Of a DNA stretch of 5,160 nucleotides, positions 1 to 5,160 are shown one piece after another. The notes beneath the pieces were generated by a model, which saw nothing but the letters and a program-made list of their open reading frames with translations, did no database searches and was not told where the DNA came from. Position 1 is the stretch's first letter. Each line of letters opens with the position of its first letter. Source of the stretch: S146-42 sp965371965 (lineage in GTDB: Bacteria; Planctomycetota; Phycisphaerae; Phycisphaerales; UBA1924); assembly GCA_965371965.1 (NCBI GenBank), contig CBDVAM010000186.1, positions 1-5,160 on the forward strand. The letters are read 5' to 3'. The translations under genes were made by a program, and so were the position numbers.

Positions 1-380
1 AACTCGTCGGATGCCTCGTTCGCGCCGCCCGCCATCTGCTGATGCTTCTTCCAGAGTGCCCGGGCATCGATATCTTCGGGCGATCCATCGAGCCGCACCA
101 CAAAGAGGCAAGGACCGACGCCCAAAACATCGCCCGCCGAGAGCTGGGTCTCGGTCACCCGCTCGCCGTTGACGAACGAGCCGTTGGAGGAACCAAGGTC
201 TCGCAGCGCAACCCGGTCGCCCCCGACCAGCAACTCACAATGCCGCCGGGAAACGTCGGCAACGGGAATGCGGATCTGGCAGTCGTTATCCCGCCCGACG
301 ACCAGACGCGCGGAGGTGATTGGGACCTCCCTCGTCGATCCATCGGACTTGACCACGACCAGACTCGCGCGCACGCTCAA
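1..380 (-). CDS. FHA-domain protein (C-terminus cut by window edge)
   Basis: Translating the minus strand gives a complete forkhead-associated domain, a phosphothreonine-peptide binding module used in Ser/Thr-kinase signalling, and then an open C-terminus. Numbered from the TTG at 380, the visible family signatures are G29-R30 (VVGRD), S44-x-x-H47 (VSRRH) and the GSSNGSFVNG loop at 63-72 with N66-G67. These are the residues that normally contact the phosphopeptide. After the domain, the sequence from about residue 98 becomes polar (DGSPEDID, then ALWKKHQQM) and runs off the window at residue 126. No kinase, membrane or other domain is visible. The TTG start is chosen because GGAG lies 7 bases upstream (388-391) and it sits just before the first beta strand (MSVRASLVVV). 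A GTG at 374 and an ATG at 443 are in-frame alternatives, and the ATG would add 21 residues with no recognisable domain. The gene diverges from hemW. Its binding partner is unknown. Confidence 0.85.
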   Translation of the reverse strand, partial: MSVRASLVVVKSDGSTREVPITSARLVVGRDNDCQIRIPVADVSRRHCELLVGGDRVALRDLGSSNGSFVNGERVTETQLSAGDVLGVGPCLFVVRLDGSPEDIDARALWKKHQQMAGGANEASDE

Positions 381-470
381 GGAACTTCTCCGTACTCGGC
401 ATCCCCGGGGGCCGAAGTCCCCGCTCGCCTCATGAGACACCATATCGCCATTTCGATCGCAGGGCAATCG

Positions 471-1679
471 TTGGGGGCAGAACGCCTCACAAACACCCAC
501 CCATTGGGCACAATTTCCCCTCGAAACCCTCCCAGGTCCCTGTATATCCACATTCCGTTCTGCTTCCACAAGTGCCACTACTGCGATTTCTACAGCATTG
601 TGGACGCCCGAGACCGTCAAGAGGCGTTCACGCACCGCCTCATCGCAGACCTTGCCGCATTTTCCCCCCTTGGCGGGCCTCTGGAGACCATCTTCGTCGG
701 CGGCGGCACTCCGACGCTGCTCCGACCCGAACTCTGGCGAGACCTGCTTACGGCTCTGGACCGCCATTTCGACCTGGCGCCCATCCGTGCCGGAGCCGGC
801 GAGTTCACCGTCGAGTGCAATCCCGAGACGGCCTCGAGCGAGCTGTTCGGCGTGCTCCGCGAGGGCGGCGTCGGACGCATCTCGATCGGAGCCCAGAGCT
901 TCGACCCCGCGCACCTCAAGGCCCTCGAACGCTGGCACGAGCCCGCCAGTGTCGCGCGAGCCGTCGAGCTCGCCCGAGGAGCGGGCATCGACCGCCAGAG
1001 CCTCGACCTGATCTTCGCCATCCCGGGCCAGACCCTCGACGACCTCGGACGCGACCTGAGCAGCGCGCTCGACCTGGGCGTCCGCCACCTCTCGTGCTAC
1101 AACCTGACGTACGAATCCAACACGCCCATGACCCGCAGGCTCCAGCGGGGAGAGTTCACGCCCGCCGACGAGGACCTGGAAATCGCGATGCAGGATCTCG
1201 TCATCGAGCGATGTGCTGAGGCGGGGCTGGAGCGATACGAGATCAGCAACTTCGCCGCGCCCGGCCACGAATGTGCGCACAATCTCGTCTATTGGCGTCA
1301 GCAGCAGTGGCTCGCCGGCGGGCCGTCCGCGAGCGGGCACGTCGCGGGCTGGCGCTGGAAGAATGTCCCGAGGCTGGGTGAGTATCTTAAGGGCGAGGGC
1401 CTGCCTCCGGTCGTTGACATCGAAGCGCCCGATCCCGCGCGAGCCATCGGCGAGCGCCTGATGACCGGCGTACGCCTGCGCGAGGGCGTGCCTTGGAGTG
1501 AGATCGAGCGGGACGCTGCGGCGATCAGCGCACGCGTCATGGAAGCCGTCAACTCCAAGCGAGCGTCGCTCGTGGCTCGGGGCCTGCTCACGCTGCAAGG
1601 AGATCGAACGGTCGCCACCGCTTCAGGATTCCGATTCGCAGATCTCATCGCCCGCGAGTTCCTCGGCGTGCTGATCTGA
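471..1679 (+). CDS. hemW: Radical SAM heme chaperone HemW (coproporphyrinogen III oxidase-like)
   Basis: This is a cytoplasmic radical-SAM protein of the HemN/HemW family. HemW binds heme and a 4Fe-4S cluster and is thought to deliver heme to target proteins. Numbered from 471, the cluster motif CX3CX2C lies at C31, C35 and C38 and is followed by D-F, as in HemW. True HemN has a further cysteine there. Other family blocks are GGGTPTLL (77-84), ECNPE (115-119), RISIGAQSF (136-144), LDLIFAIPGQT (178-188) and the heme-binding HNxxYW motif as H270-N-L-V-Y-W275. At 402 residues it is close to the usual 375-400. The start is uncertain. The TTG at 471 has AGGG six bases upstream. The ATG at 432 has no visible ribosome binding site, and the TTG at 504 would place the cysteines where E. 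coli HemW has them. The reading frame stays open back to 42, but that part is antisense to the FHA gene. The 3' end overlaps the convergent pseudouridine synthase gene by 57 bases. HemW is much more likely than an oxygen-independent coproporphyrinogen oxidase. Confidence 0.93.
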   Translation: MGAERLTNTHPLGTISPRNPPRSLYIHIPFCFHKCHYCDFYSIVDARDRQEAFTHRLIADLAAFSPLGGPLETIFVGGGTPTLLRPELWRDLLTALDRHFDLAPIRAGAGEFTVECNPETASSELFGVLREGGVGRISIGAQSFDPAHLKALERWHEPASVARAVELARGAGIDRQSLDLIFAIPGQTLDDLGRDLSSALDLGVRHLSCYNLTYESNTPMTRRLQRGEFTPADEDLEIAMQDLVIERCAEAGLERYEISNFAAPGHECAHNLVYWRQQQWLAGGPSASGHVAGWRWKNVPRLGEYLKGEGLPPVVDIEAPDPARAIGERLMTGVRLREGVPWSEIERDAAAISARVMEAVNSKRASLVARGLLTLQGDRTVATASGFRFADLIAREFLGVLI

Positions 1680-2438
1680 GGAACCAGTCTCGCGAAGATC
1701 CGGGCGGGTGAGCTTGAGCGCCGAGAGGGTTTTGCGGAGATCTCGCGGGAAGGCCGCCGAGGCGTCGATCTTTTCGCCGGAAATCGGGTGCGTGAATCGC
1801 AGGCGGTGTGCGTGGAGCGCCAGCCGGGGAGAGAGCTGTCGCGATTCCCTGGGGCCGTACTTGGGATCGCCCAGGATCGCACAGCCGATCCCGTCGAGGT
1901 GGACACGGATCTGGTGCAGACGCCCGGTGATCGGCCTGGCCTCGATCAGCGAGGCATGGATCGACGTCTCCAGCACGCGATAGGCGGTCATGGCGGGCTT
2001 GGCGTTCCGATCGATCCGCGCGATGCGCTCGGAGCGATACTTGCTCAGCGAGTTGACCTGCTCGCGGATGCCCAGGCGGATGATTCCCGAATCCTGCTTG
2101 GGCGTTTTGCGCGTCAGCGCCCAGTAGAACTTGGCGATCTCGCGCGCACGAATCGCCTCGGCGAGCGCGTCGTACGCGGGGACACTCAGCGCGACGATGA
2201 GCAGGCCGCTGGTGTCCTTGTCGAGGCGGTGGATGAGCCCGAAGTCTCGCTTGTCGCCCAGATTCTGCAGTCGGATGCCGTATCGGGCAAACAGGCCGTT
2301 GAGCAGGGTGTCGCGCTCGTGCCCGACGCCCGGGTGGGTGACCAAGCCGCAGTGCTTCTCGACGACGAGCAGGTCGTCGTCCTCGTAGCGCACGCCGAAG
2401 GTGACACGCTCGTTCGGGTGGATGCTGAGAGTGGCCAT
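1623..2438 (-). CDS. RluA-family pseudouridine synthase
   Basis: The predicted enzyme isomerises uridine to pseudouridine in rRNA or tRNA, and the exact target cannot be read from sequence. The 271-residue protein shows the RluA-family core. The catalytic block HRLDKDTSGLL is at 70-80, with D73 the expected catalytic aspartate. Further blocks are ITGRLHQIRVHL (170-181), ILGDPKYG (188-195) and LALHAHRL (206-213). The usual N-terminal S4 RNA-binding domain of RluC/RluD is absent: the protein begins directly with the catalytic fold (VRYEDDDLLVVEKHCGLVTHPG, in two parts around 16-37), so it resembles the shorter RluA-type members. The start is ATG at 2438, whose A is also the last base of the upstream gene's TGA (TGATG), which implies translational coupling. 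Only a weak GGCGGA lies upstream. The fold should end near FPRDLRKTLSAL (230-241). About 30 further polar residues follow, and the last 18 are encoded antisense to the end of hemW. Confidence 0.93.
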   Translation of the reverse strand: MATLSIHPNERVTFGVRYEDDDLLVVEKHCGLVTHPGVGHERDTLLNGLFARYGIRLQNLGDKRDFGLIHRLDKDTSGLLIVALSVPAYDALAEAIRAREIAKFYWALTRKTPKQDSGIIRLGIREQVNSLSKYRSERIARIDRNAKPAMTAYRVLETSIHASLIEARPITGRLHQIRVHLDGIGCAILGDPKYGPRESRQLSPRLALHAHRLRFTHPISGEKIDASAAFPRDLRKTLSALKLTRPDLRETGSSDQHAEELAGDEICESES

Positions 2439-3166
2439 CAGGCGTCCGCCCGGTCCAGGCAGGACGCGTGATCGAGATACCAGTGCAGCACGCCGCCGAC
2501 CGGTTCGATGCTCCGCCACGAGCAGTCCGGATCGTTCACGATCCGACAGATGCGATCTCGACACTCCTCGCCGGCGGCGAAGATGCCGATCAAACGCGAG
2601 GCGTTGATGAGCCTGGGTGTCATCGCGACACGCTCGCCATCAACAGCAATCAGCGGCTGGGCATCGACCCGCGTGCGTGTCATCGAGAGCACCGGATCGT
2701 CGGCGCTGAGGCACAGCAGCGAAGCATCGAGGCGATCGTGCCCCTTCTCACGCCACTCCAGCACCTCGCAAAGGTTGCCCTGATAGGCCTCGGCGGGGTC
2801 GTCGCCCTCGAGCGAGATCGTGTGGATCTGTTTGCTGGGAATTCCCGAGTGGGCCGCGAAGAGATCGTGGATCATCTCCGACCGTTGTGCGGACGAGCAT
2901 TCGTCGATCAGCCACAGATGCGTCTTCCTCCAGGGGAAGTTGCGCAGCGGGGGGTCGTACATGAGACGCCGATAGACCGGTTCGAGCATCTTCTCGCCGC
3001 AGAGCGCCAGATGAAAATCCCCGAACTGTGAGACGCACGCCCGCGCCTGCTGGAAGAGGTTCGCTGCGACCGCCCCGACGGCCTCATCCAGGGATCGGGC
3101 AACCAGGGCCTTGCCCCATAGCTCGGGCGGATCGGGCGCTGGCTCGATGTCGTAAAGCTCGCTCAC
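2438..3166 (-). CDS. 6-phosphogluconolactonase-like protein, probably catalytically degenerate
   Basis: This 242-residue protein matches the glucosamine-6-phosphate isomerase/6-phosphogluconolactonase fold in size and in the order of its conserved blocks. FHLALCGEKMLEPVYRRL (51-68) corresponds to the family's substrate-phosphate loop. THLWLIDEC (82-90) corresponds to the strand ending in GDER. LDASLLCLSADDPVLSM (146-162) corresponds to FDLVLLGLGxDGHTASL. RVAMTPRLINASRLIGIFAAGEE (179-201, seen in two parts) corresponds to RITLTxxxLNxARxxxxLVTG. The signature residues are missing: GG(S/T)TP reads CGEKM, GDER reads IDEC, and the DGHT that carries the catalytic histidine reads DDPV. It is therefore uncertain that it hydrolyses 6-phosphogluconolactone in the pentose phosphate pathway; a pseudoenzyme or a changed substrate is possible. 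The start is GTG at 3166 with no clear ribosome binding site. The frame is intact. It is translationally coupled to the downstream pseudouridine synthase gene and diverges from thiE. Confidence 0.72.
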   Translation of the reverse strand: MSELYDIEPAPDPPELWGKALVARSLDEAVGAVAANLFQQARACVSQFGDFHLALCGEKMLEPVYRRLMYDPPLRNFPWRKTHLWLIDECSSAQRSEMIHDLFAAHSGIPSKQIHTISLEGDDPAEAYQGNLCEVLEWREKGHDRLDASLLCLSADDPVLSMTRTRVDAQPLIAVDGERVAMTPRLINASRLIGIFAAGEECRDRICRIVNDPDCSWRSIEPVGGVLHWYLDHASCLDRADA

Positions 3167-3173
3167 GGCGTGC

Positions 3174-3179
3174 TATTGT
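3174..3179 (+). promoter_or_regulatory. Possible extended -10 promoter element for thiE
   Basis: TATTGT preceded by TGC (3171-3173) resembles a sigma-70 extended -10 element (TGnTATAAT-like) in an otherwise GC-rich spacer. It would start transcription near 3186 and leave a leader of about 70 bases before the thiE ATG. No convincing -35 box is seen. The assignment is a weak motif match only. Confidence 0.22.
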
Positions 3180-3194
3180 GACGCCGAGGGCGAC

Positions 3195-3220
3195 CGATTG
3201 CCACTCTCGCGACGCAATCG
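3195..3220. repeat. Perfect 7-bp inverted repeat in the divergent intergenic region
   Basis: CGATTGC (3195-3201) and GCAATCG (3214-3220) are exact reverse complements separated by 12 bases. The dyad lies in the 90-base gap between the lactonase-like gene and thiE. It could be an operator for a dimeric regulator controlling one or both genes, or a hairpin in the thiE leader. The symmetry is directly visible, but the role is inferred and a chance dyad is possible. Confidence 0.35.
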
Positions 3221-3244
3221 CTTGGCTTCTGTGGGTTCACGGGC

Positions 3245-3248
3245 GGAG
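3245..3248 (+). promoter_or_regulatory. Ribosome binding site of thiE
   Basis: GGAG, followed by AAAG, ends 8 bases before the ATG at 3257. It is the clearest Shine-Dalgarno site in the window and it fixes the thiE start. Confidence 0.7.
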
Positions 3249-3256
3249 AAAGTCGC

Positions 3257-4312
3257 ATGGAACGGGGCCTGATTCGCCTGATCGACGCCAACGCCAATCG
3301 CGCCAGCGAGGGCCTGCGGGTCATGGAGGACCTCGCCCGATTCGAGCTCAACGACGCCCAGCTTGCCGCAGAGCTGAAATCACTTCGCCACGAGCTAGGC
3401 GAGAGCGTTGGGGCGATTCTGGGCGATCGCCTGGCACGCCTGGCCTCGCGTGACACGCCGGGAGATGTTGGGACGGGGCTCACGTCGTCGGGCGAATCCA
3501 AGCGCCCCGACGCGGGATCGGTCGCATCCGCCGCCGCCGGTCGTGCTTGCGAGGCCCTGCGGGTGCTCGAAGAGGTGACCAAGATCGGCGCTAAAGAGAT
3601 CAACGCTGGATGTTCGTTCGAGGCGTTGCGTTATCGGGTCTACGAGGCGAGCCGACGCCTGGAACTCGCGCTGCGCGGTCGCCGGGCTCGCCAATGGAGG
3701 CTCTGCGTGCTCATCACGCGGTCGCTGTGCCGGGTTCATCCCTGGCAGCGGGTCGTAGAAAGCGCGATCGAGGGCGGGGCGGATTGCATCCAGTTGCGAG
3801 AAAAGGACCTCGGCTCTCGCGAGGTAGGTGATGCCGCACGAGAGCTCATCGCGATCGCACGCCCTCATGGCGTCTCGGTCATCATCAACGATCGGGCGGA
3901 TGTCGCGCTGGCGGCTGGGGCCGACGGCGTGCATCTCGGGCAGACCGACCTGACCGTCCGCGACGTTCGCGCGATCGCGGGCTCCACGCTGCTTGTTGGC
4001 ATCTCGTGCTCGACCCTTGCCCAGGCCCAGGCCGGTGCCCGCGAGGGGGCGGATTACCTCGGCTTGGGTCCGGTGTTCCCAAGCTCGACCAAGCCCAAGG
4101 ACGCGCTGGCCGGGACGGATCTCGTGCGTGAGGTCCTCGCGGACCCGCTCACGGCGGGTATTTCGCATCTGGCCATCAGCGGGATTCACAGCGGCAATGT
4201 CGGCGAACTGGCGAGTGTGGGCTGCCGGGGCGTCGCCGTGAGTTCGGCGGTCTGCGCGAGCGAGGATCCGGCCCAAGCATGCCGAGCGATCCTCGACGGG
4301 CTGGGCTCGTAA
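3257..4312 (+). CDS. thiE: Thiamine phosphate synthase with N-terminal ThiD2-like domain
   Basis: The C-terminal part (about 147-351) is a thiamine phosphate synthase TIM barrel. It joins HMP pyrophosphate to the thiazole phosphate to form thiamine phosphate in the cytoplasm. Visible motifs are CIQLREKDL (177-185), INDR (210-213), DGVHLGQTDL (223-232), GADYLGLGPVF (264-274) with STK at 277-279, and ISGI (307-310). Residues 1 to about 140 form an all-helical extra domain that starts RLIDANANRASEGLRVMEDL (7-26), contains RDTPGD (65-70) and ends near LRYRVYEASRRLELAL (124-139). This extra domain is familiar from cyanobacterial and planctomycete ThiE proteins and is called ThiD2, a proposed substitute HMP-phosphate kinase. 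One chain may thus carry both the kinase and the synthase step, although that activity is inferred. The usual GxSxH block reads GISCS (248-252), so the histidine is absent, as also occurs in cyanobacterial homologues. The start at 3257 has a good ribosome binding site. No TPP riboswitch signature is visible upstream. The metal permease gene follows after 8 bases. Confidence 0.92.
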   Translation: MERGLIRLIDANANRASEGLRVMEDLARFELNDAQLAAELKSLRHELGESVGAILGDRLARLASRDTPGDVGTGLTSSGESKRPDAGSVASAAAGRACEALRVLEEVTKIGAKEINAGCSFEALRYRVYEASRRLELALRGRRARQWRLCVLITRSLCRVHPWQRVVESAIEGGADCIQLREKDLGSREVGDAARELIAIARPHGVSVIINDRADVALAAGADGVHLGQTDLTVRDVRAIAGSTLLVGISCSTLAQAQAGAREGADYLGLGPVFPSSTKPKDALAGTDLVREVLADPLTAGISHLAISGIHSGNVGELASVGCRGVAVSSAVCASEDPAQACRAILDGLGS

Positions 4313-4320
4313 CATCCGCC

Positions 4321-5160
4321 GTGGATTTTCTCCTGCGAACAGTTGAAGCGCTCTGGATGATCCTCACCGAGGCGGGGGTGTGGCTCCTGGCGGGATTTGT
4401 CGCCGCGGGGCTGTTGCACGCGCTGGTGAAGCGGACCTGGATCGAGCGCCAGCTCACCGGGCGTGCGGGCGTGTGGAAGGCGTCGCTGTTTGGTGCGCCC
4501 ATCCCGCTGTGCTCGTGCTCGGTGATCCCGTTCGCCGCTGGGGTTCGCAGGCAGGGCGCGAGCAAGGGGTCGAGCGCGTCGTTCGCGATATCGAGCCCCG
4601 AGATCGACCTGCCGGCGATCGGACTGACCTGGGCGCTGCTGGGACCAGCTATGGCGATCGTCCGCCCGGTGGCGGCCCTGGCGAGTGCCCTCACCGCGGG
4701 ATTGCTCATTGATCGGTTCGACGCGAAGGAGACTCAGCCGACACTCGGTGACGCCCCGGGCGCGGACGATTCGGGGTGCTGCTCATCCAAGGAGGCATCG
4801 CCGGATTGCTGCGATGGCAAGCCCGTCGCGGTCAGTGCATGCTGTTCCTCGGAGCCGGCTCCCGCCTCGGCGTGCTGCGGCTCAAGCCCGAAACCCGAGG
4901 CATGGTGGGTGCGATCGGTGCGGTTCTCGTTTCTCACCTTGCCCAAGGATCTGGGTATCTGGATGGGGATCGGGCTGGTCATCTCGGCGCTGATCCTGGC
5001 TGCGATCCCCGATGGGTGGATCGAGGCCAACTTGACCGGGGGCCAGTTCGGCCAGTGGGCGAGCCGGGGGATCATGCTGCTGATCGGCATCCCGCTGTAT
5101 GTGTGCGCGACCTCATCGACGCCCTTGGTGGCGGCGTTGCTGGCCGCGGGGCTCAGCCCC
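4321..5160 (+). CDS. SO_0444-type Cu/Zn efflux permease (partial, runs off the right edge)
   Basis: This is a polytopic inner-membrane permease of the DUF318/ArsP_1 superfamily. The signature block is GAPIPLCSCSVIP (58-70), followed by RQGASKGSSASFAISSPEID (77-96) and LLGPAMAIVRPVAAL (106-120). This corresponds to the family pattern G-x-P-LPLCSCGVIP ... GASKGA..SFLIS.PQ..VDS. A second half-repeat begins at GIPLYVCATSSTPLVAALLA (256-275), typical of the same family. Hydrophobic segments lie at about 8-36, 54-75, 99-130, 204-229 and 250-277. Between the halves, a hydrophilic loop carries four Cys-Cys pairs, at 153/154, 163/164, 174/175 and 185/186. Such a cysteine-rich loop fits soft-metal binding, and members named after Shewanella SO_0444 are linked to copper and zinc resistance. 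The GTG start at 4321 gives the usual family N-terminus (DFLLRTVEALWMIL); an in-frame ATG at 4357 is less likely. The gene follows thiE by 8 bases, so it is probably co-transcribed. Arsenic or organoarsenical export is an alternative. The C-terminus is not in the window. Confidence 0.88.
   Translation, partial: MDFLLRTVEALWMILTEAGVWLLAGFVAAGLLHALVKRTWIERQLTGRAGVWKASLFGAPIPLCSCSVIPFAAGVRRQGASKGSSASFAISSPEIDLPAIGLTWALLGPAMAIVRPVAALASALTAGLLIDRFDAKETQPTLGDAPGADDSGCCSSKEASPDCCDGKPVAVSACCSSEPAPASACCGSSPKPEAWWVRSVRFSFLTLPKDLGIWMGIGLVISALILAAIPDGWIEANLTGGQFGQWASRGIMLLIGIPLYVCATSSTPLVAALLAAGLSP
4774..4902 (+). repeat. Degenerate tandem repeat encoding four Cys-Cys units in the permease loop
   Basis: Four consecutive coding units of 30, 33, 33 and 33 bases (4774-4803, 4804-4836, 4837-4869, 4870-4902) each start with one small or acidic residue and then a Cys-Cys pair: GCCSS, DCCDG, ACCSS, ACCGS. 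The rest of each unit is Pro/Ala/Ser rich. The unit length and the fixed Cys-Cys position suggest duplication of an 11-residue metal-binding module, although the DNA copies have diverged. Confidence 0.55.

Noticed and set aside
42..470. N-terminal extension of the hemW frame back to the ATG at 42
   Set aside because: It is exactly antisense to a clear FHA domain, shows no homology of its own, and would make HemW about 140 residues too long.
572..1219. Plus-strand open frame (215 codons) within hemW
   Set aside because: It is an out-of-frame shadow rich in Arg and Pro, as expected from a GC-rich gene read in the wrong frame.
1680..1740. Bidirectional terminator between hemW and the pseudouridine synthase gene
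   Set aside because: The genes overlap, and no GC-rich hairpin followed by a T-run is visible just past the hemW stop on the plus strand.
1788..2471. Plus-strand open frame (227 codons) opposite the pseudouridine synthase gene
   Set aside because: It is antisense to the RluA-family core with its HRLD motif. Its translation is low complexity and matches no family I recognise.
2439..2564. Upstream extension of the pseudouridine synthase to an ATG at 2564
   Set aside because: The added 42 residues lie out of frame within the lactonase-like gene and do not resemble an S4 domain. The ATG at 2438 with the TGATG overlap fits better.
3167..3256. TPP riboswitch upstream of thiE
   Set aside because: Neither CTGAGA nor the ACCTGAT-type conserved core is present, and the spacer is shorter than a typical TPP riboswitch plus expression platform.
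3395..4315. Long minus-strand open frame (306 codons) opposite thiE
   Set aside because: It is a shadow frame caused by high GC. Its translation has no recognisable domain, while the plus strand has full ThiE motifs.

Overview
The window comes from a GC-rich bacterial chromosome, about 65% GC by eye. It is densely packed with housekeeping-type genes and shows no sign of mobile DNA, phage, CRISPR or RNA genes. The best taxonomic guess is a planctomycete, possibly of the Phycisphaerae type. That guess rests on the small stand-alone FHA protein, the two-domain thiamine phosphate synthase with the N-terminal domain also known from cyanobacteria, and the overall style. It is inference, not proof.

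Layout from left to right. (1) At the left edge, on the minus strand, is an FHA-domain phosphothreonine-binding protein cut by the window edge. (2) Diverging from it on the plus strand is a radical-SAM heme chaperone (hemW), ending at 1679. (3) On the minus strand, convergent with hemW and overlapping its last 57 bases, is a two-gene unit. A divergent 6-phosphogluconolactonase-like protein (3166 to 2438) is followed by a RluA-family pseudouridine synthase (2438 to 1623), with stop and start fused as TGATG. (4) After a 90-base divergent intergenic region with a perfect 7-bp inverted repeat, the plus strand carries thiE (3257-4312), an N-terminal ThiD2-like domain fused to thiamine phosphate synthase. 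(5) Eight bases later comes a SO_0444-type Cu/Zn efflux permease with a cysteine-pair-rich loop, cut by the right edge.

The genes do not form one pathway. HemW handles heme, ThiE makes thiamine phosphate, the permease probably handles heavy metals, and the RluA enzyme modifies RNA. No previously undescribed multi-gene system could be supported. The points most worth a second look are the phosphogluconolactonase homologue that has lost its signature catalytic motifs, the four regularly spaced Cys-Cys pairs in the permease, and the hemW/RluA 3' overlap. The dyad between thiE and the lactonase-like gene and the three GCGATCGC octamers confined to thiE are weaker leads.
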